Shown: piece by piece, positions 51,175 through 64,000 of the stretch
Layout: every line of letters starts with the position of its first letter
Position numbering within the stretch: position 1 is the stretch's first letter
NCBI RefSeq assembly: GCF_932526225.1
Contig: NC_064035.1
Coordinates: 436,501 to 500,500 of the forward strand
DNA from: Nematostella vectensis
Lineage: Eukaryota > Cnidaria > Anthozoa > Actiniaria > Edwardsiidae
Reading direction: 5' to 3'
Length of the DNA: 64,000 nt
The notes under the pieces: model-generated
What the model was told of the DNA's origin: nothing
Seen by the model: only the letters and a program-made list of their open reading frames with translations
Databases searched by the model: none
Made by a program: the position numbers and the translations under genes

Positions 51175-54100
51175 TATCGATACTTAATTATACTGTTCTT
51201 GGTGTGTCATGACATAAAAAGAAGGTATAGGGACATTTTTATGTACTCTCAGCATCTGTGATGTGCTCATGCTATGTTCAGGATCCTGTACATATTTTAT
51301 GCACACAAGAACTAACTAGATTCCTTGGATAACTTGATTAAGTAGATTCTAACATAGAGCATAGCGCTCGATAGATTGATATACCTTTTTTTCCGAGTAT
51401 ACTGTTTTATTTTTCCTAATGTTACTTTTTTGAATTTACATCCGGAAAAAAAAATATCGATTGTAACCTTTTGCAGGTTACACTCGTAAAACAAATTCCC
51501 GAATATAACCCTGAAGCTTTTCCCGAATGTAACCTCCAGTCCGATGGTGACTTTGCTTGGGATAGTTTACGATACCAATAGTATTTAAAGTAATTTTCAT
51601 TACGATTCCCTTCAGCAATGCCACGTTAGTCTTTCGTTGCGGGCACTTGACTACTAACGCAGCGACCCGGGTTCGATTCCCGCTGATAGCCTATTTTTGT
51701 TCTCTTCATTTTTTTTTAAAATATCGATACTAAAATTATACTGTTCTTGGTGTGTCATGACATAAAAAGAAGGTATAGGGACATTTTTATGTACTCTCAG
51801 CATCTTTGATGTGCTCATGCTATGTTCAGGATCCTGTACATATTTTATGCACACAAGAACTAACTAGATTCCTTGGATAACTTGATTAAGTAGATTTTAA
51901 CATAGAGCATAGCGCTCGATAGATTGATATACCTTTTTTTCCGAGTATACTGTTTTATTTTTCCTAATGTTACTTTTTGGAATTTACATTTGGAAAAAAA
52001 AATATCGATTGTAACCTTTTGGAGGTTACACTCGTAAAACAAATTCCCGAATGTAACCCTGAAGCTTTTCCCGAATGTAACCTCCAGTCCGATGGTGACT
52101 TTGCTTGGGATAGTTTACGATACCAATAGTATTTAAAGTAATTTCCATTACAATTCCCTTCAGCAATGCCACGTTAATCTTTCGTTGCGGGCACTTGACT
52201 ACTAACGCAGCGACCCGGGTTCGATTCCCGCTGATAGCCTATTTTTTTTTCTTTTTCTTTTTTTTAATATCGATACTTAATTATACTGTTCTTGGTGTGT
52301 CATGACATAAAAAGAAGGTATAGGGACATTTTTATGTACTCTCAGCATCTGTGAAGTGCTCAAGCTATGTTCAGGATCCTGTACATATTTTATGCACACA
52401 AGAACTAACTAGATTCCTTGGATAACTTGATTAAGTAGATTCTAACATAGAGTATAGCGCTCGATAGATTGATATACCTTTTTTTCCGAGTATACTGTTT
52501 TATTTTTCCTAATGTGACTTTTTTGAATTTACATCCGGAAAAAAAAATATCGATTGTAACCTTTTGCAGGTTACACTCGTAAAACAAATTCCCGAATGTA
52601 ACCCTGAAGCTTTTCCCGAATGTAACCTCCAGTCCGATGGTGACTTTGCTTGGGATAGTTTACGATACCAATAGTATTTAAAGTAATTTTCATTACACTT
52701 CCTTTCAGAAATGCCACGTTAGTCTTTCGTTGCTGGCACTTGACTACTAACGCAGCGACCCGGGTTCGATTCCCGCTGATAGCCTATTTTTGTTTTCTTC
52801 ATTTTTTTTTTAAATATCGATACTTAATTATACTGTTCTTGGTGTGTCATGACATAAAAAGAAGGTATAGGGACATTTTTATGTACTCTCAGCATCTTTG
52901 ATGTGCTCATGCTATGTTCAGGATCCTGTACATATTTTATGCACACAAGAACTAACTAGATTCCTTGGATAACTTGATTAAGTAGATTTTAACATAGAGC
53001 ATAGCGCTCGATAGATTGATATACCTTTTTTTTCGAGTATACTGTTTTATTTTTCCTAATGTTACTTTTTGGAATTTACATTCGGAAAAAAAATTATCGA
53101 TTGTAACCTTTTGGAGGTTACACTCGTAAAACAAATTCCCGAATGTAACCCTGAAGCTTTTCCCGAATGTAACCCCCAGTCCGATGGTGACTTTGCTTGG
53201 GATAGTTTACGATACCAATAGTATTAAAAGTAATTTCCATTACAATTCCCTTCAGCAATGCCACGTTAATCTTTCGTTGCGGGCACTTGACTACTAACGC
53301 AGCGACCCGGGTTCGATTCCCGCTGATAGCCTATTTTTTTTTCTTTTTCTTTTTTTAAATATCGATACTTAATTATACTGTTCTTGGTGTGTCATGACAT
53401 AAAAAGAAGGTATAGGGACATCTTTATGTACTCTCAGCATCTGTGAAGTGCTCAAGATATGTTCAGGATCCTGTACATATTTTATGCACACAAGAACTAA
53501 CTAGATTCCTTGGATAACTTGATTAAGTAGATTCTAACATAGAGCATAGCGCTCGATAGATTGATATACCTTTTTTTCCGAGTATACTGTTTTATTTTTC
53601 CTAATGTTACTTTTTTGGAATTTACATTCGGAAAAAAAATTATCGATTGTAACCTTTTGCAGGTTACACTCGTAAAACAAATTCCCGAATGTAACCCTGA
53701 AGCTTTTCCCGAATGTAACCTCCAGTCCGATGGTGACTTTGCTTGGGATAGTTTACGATACCAATAGTATTAAAGGTAATTTTCATTCCAATTCCCTTCA
53801 GCAATGCCACGTTAGTCTTTCGTTGCGGGCACTTGACTACTAACGCAGCGACCCGGGTTCGATTCCCGCTGATAGCCTATTTTTTTTTCTTTTTTTTTTT
53901 TTAAATATCGATACTTAATTATACTGTTCTTGGTGTGTCATGACATAAAAAGAAGGTATAGGGACATTTTTATGTACTCTCAGCATCTTTGATGTGCTCA
54001 TGCTTTGTTCAGGATCCTGTACATATTTTATGCACACAAGAACTAACTAGATTCCTTGGATAACTTGATTAAGTAGATTCTAACATAGAGCATAGCGCTC

Positions 54101-54524
54101 GATAGATTGATATACCTTTTTTTCCGAGTATACTGTTTTATTTTTCCTAATGTTACTTTTTGGAATTTACATTCGGAAAAAAAATTATCGATTGTAACCT
54201 TTTGGAGGTTACACTCGTAAAACAAATTCCCGAATGTAACCCTGAAGCTTTTCCCGAATGTAACCTCCAGTCCGATGGTGACTTTGCTTGGGATAGTTTA
54301 CGATACCAATAGTATTAAAAGTAATTTTCATTACAATTCCCTTCAGCAATGCCACGTTAGTCTTTCGTTGCGGGCACTTGACTACTAACGCAGCTACCCG
54401 GGTTCGATTCCCGCTGATAGCCTATTTTTTTTTTTTTTAAATATCGATACTTAATTATACTGTTCTTGGTGTGTCATGACATAAAAAAAGGTATAGGGAC
54501 ATTTTTATGTACTCTCAGCATCTT

Positions 54525-55058
54525 TGATGTGCTCATGCTTTGTTCAGGATCCTGTACATATTTTTTACTAGATTCCTTGGATAACTTGATTAAGTAGATT
54601 CTAACATAGAGCATAGCGCTCGATAGATTGATATACCTTTTTTTCCGAGTATACTGTTTTATTTTTTCTAATGTTACTTTTTTAAATTTACATCCGGAAA
54701 AAAAATATCGATTGTAACCTTTTGCAGGTTACACTCGTAAAACAAATTCCCGAATGTAACCCTGAAGCTTTTCCCGAATGTAACCTCCAGTCCGATGGTG
54801 ACTTTGCTTGGGATAGTTTACGATACCAATAGTATTAAAAGTAATTTTCATTACAATTCCCTTCAGCAATGCCACGTTAGTCTTTCGTTGCGGGCACTTG
54901 ACTACTAACGCAGCCACCCGGGTTCGATTCCCGCTGATAGCCTTTTTTTTTTCTTTTTTTTTTTTTTTAAAAAATATCGATACTTAATTATACTGTTCTT
55001 GGTGTGTCATGACATAAAAAGAAGGTATAGGGAAATTTTTATGTACTCTCAGCATCTG
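54525..55058 (+). repeat. Deletion-variant monomer, third copy
   Basis: Near-identical to the copy at 47982. It directly follows the CTACCCGGG monomer at 53990. At 62173-63254 the equivalent pair is separated by one extra monomer (62709), as also at 26700-27783, so the 47-55 kb lineage has lost one whole unit. Confidence 0.85.
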
Positions 55059-55968
55059 TGATGTGCTCATGCTATGTTCAGGATCCTGTACATATTTTAT
55101 GCACACAAGAACTAACTAGATTCCTTGGATAACTTGATTAAGTAGATTCTAACATAGAGCATAGCGCTCGATAGATTGATATACCTTTTTTTCCGAGTAT
55201 ACTGTTTTATTTTTCCTAATGTTACTTTTTTGAATTTACATCCGGAAAAAAAAAAATCGATTGTAACCTTTTGCAGGTTACACTCGTAAAACAAATTCCC
55301 GAATGTAACCCTGAAGCTTTTCCCGAATGTAACCTCCAGTCCGATGGTGACTTTGCTTGGGATAGTTTACGATACCAATAGTATTTAAAGTAATTTTCAT
55401 TACAATTCCTTTCAGCAATGCCACGTTAGTCTTTCGTTGCGGGCACTTGACTACTAACGCAGCGACCCGGGTTCGATTCCCGCTGATAGCCTATTTTTGT
55501 TTTCTTCATTTTTTTTTTTTAAATATCGATACTTAATTATACTGTTCTTGGTGTGTCATGACATAAAAAGAAGGTATAGGGACATTTTTATGTACTCTCA
55601 GGATCTTTGATGTGCTCATGCTATGTTCAGGATCCTGTACATATTTTATGCACACAAGAACTAACTAGATTCCTTGGATAACTTGATTAAGTAGATTTTA
55701 ACATAGAGCATAGCGCTCGATAGATTGATATACCTTTTTTTCCGAGTATACTGTTTTATTTTTCCTAATGTTACTTTTTGGAATTTACATTCGGAAAAAA
55801 AATTATCGATTGTAACCTTTTGGAGGTTACACTCGTAAAACAAATTCCCGAATGTAACCCTGAAGCTTTTCCAGAATGTAACCTCCAGTCCGATGGTGAC
55901 TTTGCTTGGGATAGTTTACGATACCAATAGTATTAAAAGTAATTTCCATTACAATTCCCTTCAGCAAT

Positions 55969-56038
55969 GCCACGTTAATTTCGTTGCGGGCACTTGACTA
56001 CTAACGCAGCGACCCTGGTTCGATTCCCGCTGATAGCC
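55969..56038 (+). pseudogene. tRNA-like segment with 2-nt deletion in the box A region
   Basis: It reads GTTAATTTCGTTG where relatives read GTTAATCTTTCGTTG, so the D arm is shortened and the segment is 70 nt. It also carries CCCTGGTTCG in the T stem. The matching copy near 49430, in the paired 6.5-kb block, lacks the deletion, so this mutation is young. Confidence 0.6.
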
Positions 56039-59000
56039 TATTTTTTTTTCTTTTTCTTTTTTTTAATATCGATACTTAATTATACTGTTCTTGGTGTGTC
56101 ATGACATAAAAAGAAGGTATAGGGACATTTTTATGTACTCTCAGCATCTGTGAAGTGCTCAAGCTATGTTCAGGATCCTGTACATATTTTATGCACACAA
56201 GAACTAACTAGATTCCTTGGATAACTTGATTAAGTAGATTCTAACATAGAGCATAGCGCTCGATAGATTGATATACCTTTTTATCCGAGTATACTGTTTT
56301 ATTTTTCCTAATGTTACTTTTTGGAATTTACATTCGGAAAAAAAATTATCGATTGTAACCTTTTGCAGGTTACACTCGTAAAACAAATTCCCGAATGTAA
56401 CCCTGAAGCTTTTCCCGAATGTAACCTCCAGTCCGATGGTGACTTTGCTTGGGATAGTTTACGATACCAATAGTATTAAAAGTAATTTTCATTCCAATTC
56501 CCTTCAGCAATGTCACGTTAGTCTTTCGTTGCGGGCACTTGACTACTAACGCAGCGACCCGGGTTCGATTCCCGCTGATAGCCTATTTTTTTTTCTTTAT
56601 TTTTTTTTTAAATATCGATACTTAATTATACTGTTCTTGGTGTGTCATGACATAAAAAGAAGGTATAGGGACATTTTTATGTACTCTCAGCATCTTTGAT
56701 GTGCTCATGCTATGTTCAGGATCCTGTACATACTTTATGCACACAAGAACTAACTAGATTCCTTGGATAACTTGATTAAGTAGATTCTAACATAGAGCAT
56801 AGCGCTCGATAGATTGACATACCTTTTTTTCCGAGTATACTGTTTTATTTTTCCTAATGTTACTTTTTGGAATTTACATTCGGAAAAAAAATTATCGATT
56901 GTAACCTTTTGGAGGTTACACTCGTAAAACAAATTCCCGAATGTAACCCTGAAGCTTTTCCCGAATGTAACCTCCAGTCCGATGGTGACTTTGCTTGGGA
57001 TAGTTTACGATACCAATAGTATTAAAAGTAATTTTCATTACAATTCCCTTCAGCGATGCCACGTTAGTCTTTCGTTGCGGGCACTTGACTACTAACCCAG
57101 CGACCCGGGTTCGATTCCCGCTGATAGCCTTTTTTTTTTCTTTTTTTTTTTTTTTTTTTTTAAATATCGATACTTAATTATACTGTTCTTGGTGTGTCAT
57201 GACATAAAAAGAAGGTATAGGGACATTTTTATGTACTCTCAGCATCTGTGATGTGCTCATGCTTTGTTCAGGATCCTGTACATATTTTATGCACACAAGA
57301 ACTAACTAGATTCCTTGGATAACTTGATTAAGTAGATTCTAACATAGAGCATAGCGCTCGATAGATTGATATACCTTTTTTTCCGAGTATACTGTTTTAT
57401 TTTTCCTAATGTTACTTTTTGGAATTTACATTCGGAAAAAAAATTATCGATTGTAACCTTTTGCAGGTTACACTCGTAAAACAAATTCCCGAATGTAACC
57501 CTGAAGCTTTTCCCGAATGTAATCTCCAGTCCGATGGTGACTTTGCTTGGGATAGTTTACGATACCAATAGTATTAAAAGTAATTTTCATTCCAATTCCC
57601 TTCAGCAATGTCACGTTAGTCTTTCGTTGCGGGCACTTGACTACTAACGCAGCGACCCGGGTTCGATTCCCGCTGATAGCCTATTTTTTTTTCTTTATTT
57701 TTTTTTTAAATATCGATACTTAATTATACTGTTCTTGGTGTGTCATGACATAAAAAGAAGGTATAGGGACATTTTTATGTACTCTCAGCATCTTTGATGT
57801 GCTCATGCTATGTTCAGGATCCTGTACATACTTTATGCACACAAGAACTAACTAGATTCCTTGGATAACTTGATTAAGTAGATTCTAACATAGAGCATAG
57901 CGCTCGATAGATTGATATACCTTTTTTTCCGAGTATACTGTTTTATTTTTCCTAATGTTACTTTTTGGAATTTACATTCGGAAAAAAAATTATCGATTGT
58001 AACCTTTTGGAGGTTACACTCGTAAAACAAATTCCCGAATGTAACCCTGAAGCTTTTCCCGAATGTAACCTCCAGTCCGATGGTGACTTTGCTTGGGATA
58101 GTTTACGATACCAATAGTATTAAAAGTAATTTTCATTTCAATTCCCTTCAGCGATGCCACGTTAGTCTTTCGTTGCGGGCACTTGACTACTAACCCAGCG
58201 ACCCGGGTTCGATTCCCGCTGATAGCCTTTTTTTTTTCTTTTTTTTTTTTTTTTTTTTTAAATATCGATACTTAATTATACTGTTCTTGGTGTGTCATGA
58301 CATAAAAAGAAGGTATAGGGACATTTTTATGTACTCTCAGCATCTGTGATGTGCTCATGCTTTGTTCAGGATCCTGTACATATTTTATGCACACAAGAAC
58401 TAACTAGATTCCTTGGATAACTTGATTAAGTAGATTCTAACATAGAGCATAGCGCTCGATAGATTGATATACCTTTTTTTCCGAGTATACTGTTTTATTT
58501 TTCCTAATGTTACTTTTTGGAATTTACATTCGGAAAAAAAATTATCGATTGTAACCTTTTGGAGGTTACACTCGTAAAACAAATTCCCGAATGTAACCCT
58601 GAAGCTTTTCCAGAATGTAACCTCCAGTCCGATGGTGACTTTGCTTGGGATAGTTTACGATACCAATAGTATTAAAAGTAATTTTCATTACAATTCCCTT
58701 CAGCAATGCCACGTTAGTCGTTCGTTGCGGGCACTTGACTACTAACGTAGCGACCCGGGTTCGATTCCCGCTGATAGCCTATTTTTTTTTCTTTATTTTT
58801 TTTTTAAATATCGATACTTAATTATACTGTTCTTGGTGTGTCATGACATAAAAAGAAGGTATAGGGACATTTTTATGTACTCTCAGCATCTTTGATGTGC
58901 TCATGCTATGTTCAGGATCCTGTACATATTTTATGCACACAAGAACTAACTAGATTCCTTGGATAACTTGATTAAGTAGATTCTAACATAGAGCATAGCG

Positions 59001-59325
59001 CTCGATAGATTGATATACCTTTTTTTCCGAGTATACTGTTTTATTTTTCCTAATGTTACTTTTTGGAATTTACATTCGGAAAAAAAATTATCGATTGTAA
59101 CCTTTTGGAGGTTACACTCGTAAAACAAATTCCCGAATGTAACCCTGAAGCTTTTCCCGAATGTAACCTCAAGTCCGATGGTGACTTTGCTTGGGATAGT
59201 TTACGATACCAATAGTATTAAAAGTAATTTTCATTACAATTCCCTTCAGCGATGCCACGTTAGTCTTTCGTTGCGGGCACTTGACTACTAACGCAGCGAC
59301 CCGGGTTCGATTCCCGCTGATAGCC

Positions 59326-59358
<33 letters not shown>

Positions 59359-62300
59359 TATCGATACTTAATTATACTGTTCTTGGTGTGTCATGACATA
59401 AAAAGAAGGTATAGGGACATTTTTATGTACTCTCAGCATCTGTGATGTGCTCATGCTATGTTCAGGATCCTGTACATATTTTATGCACACAAGAACTAAC
59501 TAGATTCCTTGGATAACTTGATTAAGTAGATTCTAACATAGAGCATAGCGCTCGATAGATTGATATACCTTTTTTTCCGAGTATACTGTTTTATTTTTCC
59601 TAATGTTACTTTTTTGAATTTACATCCGGAAAAAAAAATATCGATTGTAACCTTTTGCAGGTTACACTCGTAAAACAAATTCCCGAATATAACCCTGAAG
59701 CTTTTCCCGAATGTAACCTCCAGTCCTATGGTGACTTTGCTTGGGATAGTTTACGATACCAATAGTATTTAAAGTAATTTTCATTACGATTCCCTTCAGC
59801 AATGCCACAATAGTCTTTCGTTGCGGGCACTTGACTACTAACGCAGCGACCCGGGTTCGATTCCCGCTGATAGCCTATTTTTGTTCTCTTCATTTTTTTT
59901 TTAAATATCGATACTTAATTATACTGTTCTTGGTGTGTCATGACATAAAAAAAAGGTATAGGGACATTTTTATGTACTCTCAGCATCTTTGATGTGCTCA
60001 TGCTATGTTCAGGATCCTGTACATATTTTATGCACACAAGAACTAACTAGATTCCTTGGATAACTTGATTAAGTAGATTTTAACATAGAGCATAGCGCTC
60101 GATAGATTGATATACCTTTTTTTCCGAGTATACTGTTTTATTTTTCCTAATGTTACTTTTTGGAATTTACATTCGGAAAAAAAATTATCGATTATAACCT
60201 TTTGGAGGTTACACTCGTAAAACAAATTCCCGAATGTAACACTGAAGCTTTTCCCGAATGTAACCTCCAGTGCGATGGTGACTTTGCTTGGGATAGTTTA
60301 CGATACCAATAGTATTTAAAGTAATTTCCATTACAATTCCCTTCAGCAATGCCACGTTAATCTTTCGTTGCGGGCACTTGACTACTAACGCAGCGACCCG
60401 GGTTCGATTCCCGCTGATAGCCTATTTTTTTTTCTTTTTCTTTTTTTTAAATATCGATACTTAATTATACTGTTCTTGGTGTGTCATGACATAAAAAGAA
60501 GGTATAGGGACATTTTTATGTACTCTCAGCATCTGTGAAGTGCTCAAGCTATGTTCAGGATCCTGTACATATTTTATGCACACAAGAACTAATTAGATTC
60601 CTTGGATAACTTGATTAAGTAGATTCTAACATAGAGTATAGCGCTCGATAGATTGATATACCTTTTTTTCCGAGTATACTGTTTTATTTTTCCTAATGTG
60701 ACTTTTTTGAATTTACATCCGGAAAAAAAAATATCGATTGTAACCTTTTGCAGGTTACACTCGTAAAACAAATTCCCGAATGTAACCCTGAAGCTTTTCC
60801 CGAATGTAACCTCCAGTCCGATGGTGACTTTGCTTGGGATAGTTTACGATACCAATAGTATTTAAAGTAATTTTCATTACACTTCCTTTCAGAAATGCCA
60901 CGTTAGTCTTTCGTTGCTGGCACTTGACTACTAACGCAGCGACCCGGGTTCGATTCCCGCTGATAGCCTATTTTTGTTTTCTTCATTTTTTTTTTAAATA
61001 TCGATACTTAATTATACTGTTCTTGGTGTGTCATGACATAAAAAGAAGGTATAGGGACATTTTTATGTACTCTCAGCATCTTTGATGTGCTCATGCTATG
61101 TTCAGGATCCTGTACATATTTTATGCACACAAGAACTAACTAGATTCCTTGGATAACTTGATTAAGTAGATTTTAACATAGAGCATAGCGCTCGATAGAT
61201 TGATATACCTTTTTTTTCGAGTATACTGTTTTATTTTTCCTAATGTTACTTTTTGGAATTTACATTCGGAAAAAAAATTATCGATTCTAACCTTTTGGAG
61301 GTTACACTCGTAAAACAAATTCCCGAATGTAACCCTGAAGCTTTTCCCGAATGTAACCTCCAGTCCGATGGTGACTTTGCTTGGGATAGTTTACGATACC
61401 AATAGTATTAAAAGTAATTTCCATTACAATTCCCTTCAGCAATGCCACGTTAATCTTTCGTTGCGGGCACTTGACTACTAACGCAGCGACCCGGGTTCGA
61501 TTCCCGCTGATAGCCTATTTTTTTTTCTTTTTCTTTTTTTAAATATCGATACTTAATTATACTGTTCTTGGTGTGTCATGACATAAAAAGAAGGTATAGG
61601 GACATCTTTATGTACTCTCAGCATCTGTGAAGTGCTCAAGCTATGTTCAGGATCCTGTACATATTTTATGCACACAAGAACTAACTAGATTCCTTGGATA
61701 ACTTGATTAAGTAGATTCTAACATAGAGCATAGCGCTCGATAGATTGATATACCTTTTTTTCCGAGTATACTGTTTTATTTTTCCTAATGTTACTTTTTG
61801 GAATTTACATTCGGAAAAAAAATTATCGATTGTAACCTTTTGCAGGTTACACTCGTAAAACAAATTCCCGAATGTAACCCTGAAGCTTTTCCCGAATGTA
61901 ACCTCCAGTCCGATGGTGACTTTGCTTGGGATAGTTTACGATACCAATAGTATTAAAAGTAATTTTCATTCCAATTCCCTTCAGCAATGCCACGTTAGTC
62001 TTTCGTTGCGGGCACTTGACTACTAACGCAGCGACCCGGGTTCGATTCCCGCTGATAGCCTATTTTTTTTTCTTTTTTTTTTTTTAAATATCGATACTTA
62101 ATTATACTGTTCTTGGTGTGTCAGAACATAAAAAGAAGGTATAGGGACATTTTTATGTACTCTCAGCATCTTTGATGTGCTCATGCTTTGTTCAGGATCC
62201 TGTACATATTTTATGCACACAAGAACTAACTAGATTCCTTGGATAACTTGATTAAGTAGATTCTAACATAGAGCATAGCGCTCGATAGATTGATATACCT

Positions 62301-63253
62301 TTTTTTCCGAGTATACTGTTTTATTTTTCCTAATGTTACTTTTTGGAATTTACATTCGGAAAAAAAATTATCGATTGTAACCTTTTGGAGGTTACACTCG
62401 TAAAACAAATTCCCGAATGTAACCCTGAAGCTTTTCCCGAATGTAACCTCCAGTCCGATGGTGACTTTGCTTGGGATAGTTTACGATACCAATAGTATTA
62501 AAAGTAATTTTCATTACAATTCCCTTCAGCAATGCCACGTTAGTCTTTCTTTGCGGGCACTTGACTACTAACGCAGCTACCCGGGTTCGATTCCCGCTGA
62601 TAGCCTATTTTTTTTTTTTTTTAAATATCGATACTTAATTATACTGTTCTTGGTGTGTCATGACATAAAAAAAGGTATAGGGACATTTTTATGTACTCTC
62701 AGCATCTTTGATGTGCTCAAGCTTTGTTCAGGATCCTGTACATATTTTATGCACACAAGAACTAACTAGATTCCTTGGATAACTTGATTAAGTAGATTCT
62801 AACATAGAGCATAGCGCTCGATAGATTGATATACCTTTTTTTCCGAGTATACTGTTTTATTTTTCCTAATGTTACTTTTTGGAATTTACATTCGGAAAAA
62901 AAATTATCGATTGTAACCTTTTGGAGGTTACACTCGTAAAACAAATTCCCGAATGTAACCCTGAAGCTTTTCCCGAATGTAACCTCCAGTCCGATGGTGA
63001 CTTTGCTTGGGATAGTTTACGATACCAATAGTATTAAAAGTAATTTTCATTACAATTCCCTTCAGCAGTGCCACGTTAGTCTTTCGTTGCGGGCACTTGA
63101 CTACTAACGCAGCTACCCGGGTTCGATTCCCGCTGATAGCCTATTTTTTTTCTTTATTTTTTTTTAAAATATCGGTACTTAATTATACTGTTCTTGGTGT
63201 GTCATGACATAAAAAGAAGGTATAGGGACATTTTTATGTACTCTCAGCATCTT

Positions 63254-63670
63254 TGATGTGCTCATGCTTTGTTCAGGATCCTGTACATATTTTTTACTAG
63301 ATTCCTTGGATAACTTGATTAAGTAGATTCTAACATAGAGCATAGCGCTCGATAGATTGATATACCTTTTTTTCCGAGTATACTGTTTTATTTTTCCTAA
63401 TGTTACTTTTTTAAATTTACATCCGGAAAAAAAATATCGATTGTAACCTTTTGCAGGTTACACTCGTAAAACAAATTCCCGAATGTAACCCTGAAGCTTT
63501 TCCCGAATGTAACCTCCAGTCCGATGGTGACTTTGCTTGGGATAGTTTACGATACCAATAGTATTAAAAGTAATTTTCATTACAATTCCCTTCAGCAATG
63601 CCACGTTAGTCTTTCGTTGCGGGCACTTGACTACTAACGCAGCGACCCGGGTTCGATTCCCGCTGATAGC

Positions 63671-63701
<31 letters not shown>

Positions 63702-63784
63702 ATCGATACTTAATTATACTGTTCTTGGTGTGTCATGACATAAAAAGAAGGTATAGGGACATTTTTATGTACTCTCAGCATCTG
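63254..63784 (+). repeat. Deletion-variant monomer, fourth copy
   Basis: It carries the same deletion junction near 63291. The series 62173, 62709, 63254, 63785 repeats the subfamily order of 26700, 27238, 27783, 28315 about 35.5 kb away. Confidence 0.85.
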
Positions 63785-64000
63785 TGATGTGCTCATGCTA
63801 TGTTCAGGATCCTGTACATATTTTATGCACACAAGAACTAACTAGATTCCTTGGATAACTTGATTAAGTAGATTCTAACATAGAGCATAGCGCTCGATAG
63901 ATTGATATACCTTTTTTTCCGAGTATACTGTTTTATTTTTCCTAATGTTACTTTTTTGAATTTACATCCGGAAAAAAAAATATCGATTGTAACCTTTTGC
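63785..64000 (+). repeat. Partial last monomer, cut by the window end
   Basis: The first 216 bp of a further unit of the CATCCGG/TTTTGCAGG subfamily, closest in order to the monomer at 28315. It stops before the tRNA-like segment, so the array continues beyond the window. Confidence 0.95.

Larger units (their letters stand above)
47447..57248 (+). repeat. Long duplication, offset ~6.54 kb (12 monomers)
   Basis: Monomers at 47447-50709 match those at 53990-57249 with offsets of 6,540-6,543 bp. Shared markers are the 14-bp deletion, CACCCGGG, TCAGGATCTTTG, TTTTCCAGAATG, GACCCTGG and CTAACCCAGCG. The offset is 8,181 minus 1,638, which is what one period would be without the extra trimer. Confidence 0.85.
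42528..62600 (+). repeat. Long higher-order repeat, offset ~8.18 kb (15 monomers), about 2.5 periods
   Basis: GAATATAACC occurs at 43320, 51501 and 59685 (offsets 8,181 and 8,184), and the monomers that follow keep the same order of subfamilies. TACTAAAATTATAC near 43547 and 51728 is shared by the first two periods only. Internal make-up differs. The first period has an extra 1,638-bp trimer. The second has an extra dimer (56697/57249 recurring at 57795/58347) plus one more monomer. Equal period length is therefore partly coincidental. Confidence 0.8.
1..64000 (+). repeat. Satellite array of ~545-bp monomers (117 complete plus one partial)
   Basis: The same unit recurs head to tail across the window with no interruption or inversion. 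Monomer starts (TGATGTGCTC or its variant TGAAGTGCTC): 1, 546, 1095, 1642, 2188, 2734, 3275, 3825, 4372, 4919, 5466, 6013, 6556, 7103, 7650, 8193, 8738, 9282, 9827, 10374, 10921, 11469, 12014, 12558, 13089, 13618, 14166, 14712, 15255, 15784, 16332, 16878, 17421, 17966, 18514, 19059, 19605, 20148, 20693, 21241, 21786, 22329, 22874, 23419, 23965, 24518, 25064, 25611, 26156, 26700, 27238, 27783, 28315, 28846, 29393, 29941, 30490, 31036, 31585, 32129, 32674, 33221, 33770, 34315, 34865, 35415, 35964, 36513, 37063, 37612, 38158, 38702, 39247, 39791, 40338, 40884, 41436, 41981, 42528, 43078, 43626, 44171, 44718, 45263, 45809, 46356, 46901, 47447, 47982, 48516, 49065, 49610, 50157, 50709, 51259, 51807, 52352, 52899, 53444, 53990, 54525, 55059, 55608, 56151, 56697, 57249, 57795, 58347, 58893, 59443, 59990, 60536, 61083, 61628, 62173, 62709, 63254, 63785. 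Copies differ by scattered substitutions and by A- and T-tract length. The array extends beyond both ends. Confidence 0.98.

Noticed and set aside
1-64000. CRISPR array or bacterial repeat locus
   Set aside because: The repeated unit is 545 bp with no short repeat-unique spacer alternation, no cas genes, and eukaryote-style Pol III signals.
1-64000. Ribosomal or 5S RNA gene tandem array
   Set aside because: No 5S, 18S, 5.8S or 28S sequence is recognisable in the monomer. The only RNA-gene likeness is the degenerate tRNA segment.
1-64000. Tandem functional tRNA-gene array of the kind known in Entamoeba
   Set aside because: Unit size and one tRNA-like segment per unit are suggestive, but those arrays carry intact tRNAs, whereas this segment cannot fold into a working one.
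1-64000. Assembly artefact from collapsed or stuttered repeats
   Set aside because: Many private mutations, distinct subfamilies and chimeric junctions at constant offsets argue for real structure. Individual homopolymer lengths and the most recent near-identical duplications could still contain errors that only raw reads can settle.

Overview
The whole 64 kb window is one uninterrupted head-to-tail satellite array. The unit is about 545 bp (most copies 543-552 bp, a few 529-534 bp). I count 117 complete monomers and a partial 118th, all in the same orientation. No unique sequence, inserted mobile element, protein-coding gene or array edge is visible. The organism is almost certainly a eukaryote: the array is long and AT-rich, has T-rich microsatellite tracts, and each unit carries a tRNA-derived segment with a eukaryotic type-2 RNA polymerase III box B followed by a T-run. 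Species cannot be read from the sequence. A metazoan is plausible because the tRNA-like part resembles heads of tRNA-derived SINEs, but that is inference.

Monomer anatomy, numbered on the first copy with an arbitrary start at TGATGTGCTC: a 10-bp palindrome with a BamHI site (21-30); an 8-bp palindrome (138-145); a cluster of direct and inverted copies of a GAATGTAACC-like motif, including a hairpin-forming pair and an A-tract (157-276); an AT-rich stretch with CCAAT-like and TATA-like words (316-331); a 72-nt degenerate tRNA-like segment (362-433); a variable T/C tract that would act as a Pol III terminator (436-458); a palindrome around ATCGAT (462-469); then a conserved tail into the next monomer.

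Layout: monomers of 0-12 kb mostly carry ATTATAACC in the motif cluster, while later ones mostly carry ATTGTAACC. A third subfamily (CATCCGG, TTTTGCAGG) appears from about 24.5 kb onward, interspersed with the second. On top of the monomer there are nested multi-monomer duplications with offsets of about 1.09, 1.64, 1.65, 2.17, 2.19, 2.73 and 8.18 kb (2, 3, 3, 4, 4, 5 and 15 monomers). At several duplication junctions one monomer is a visible chimera of two subfamilies, so the order of some unequal-exchange events can be inferred.

The many 60-68 aa open frames are by-products of the repeat: they recur once per monomer on both strands, break with A-tract length, and show no sign of coding selection. 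The most interesting question is whether the tRNA-like segments are, or recently were, transcribed by Pol III, and whether this array is a centromeric or heterochromatic satellite born from a SINE-like element.
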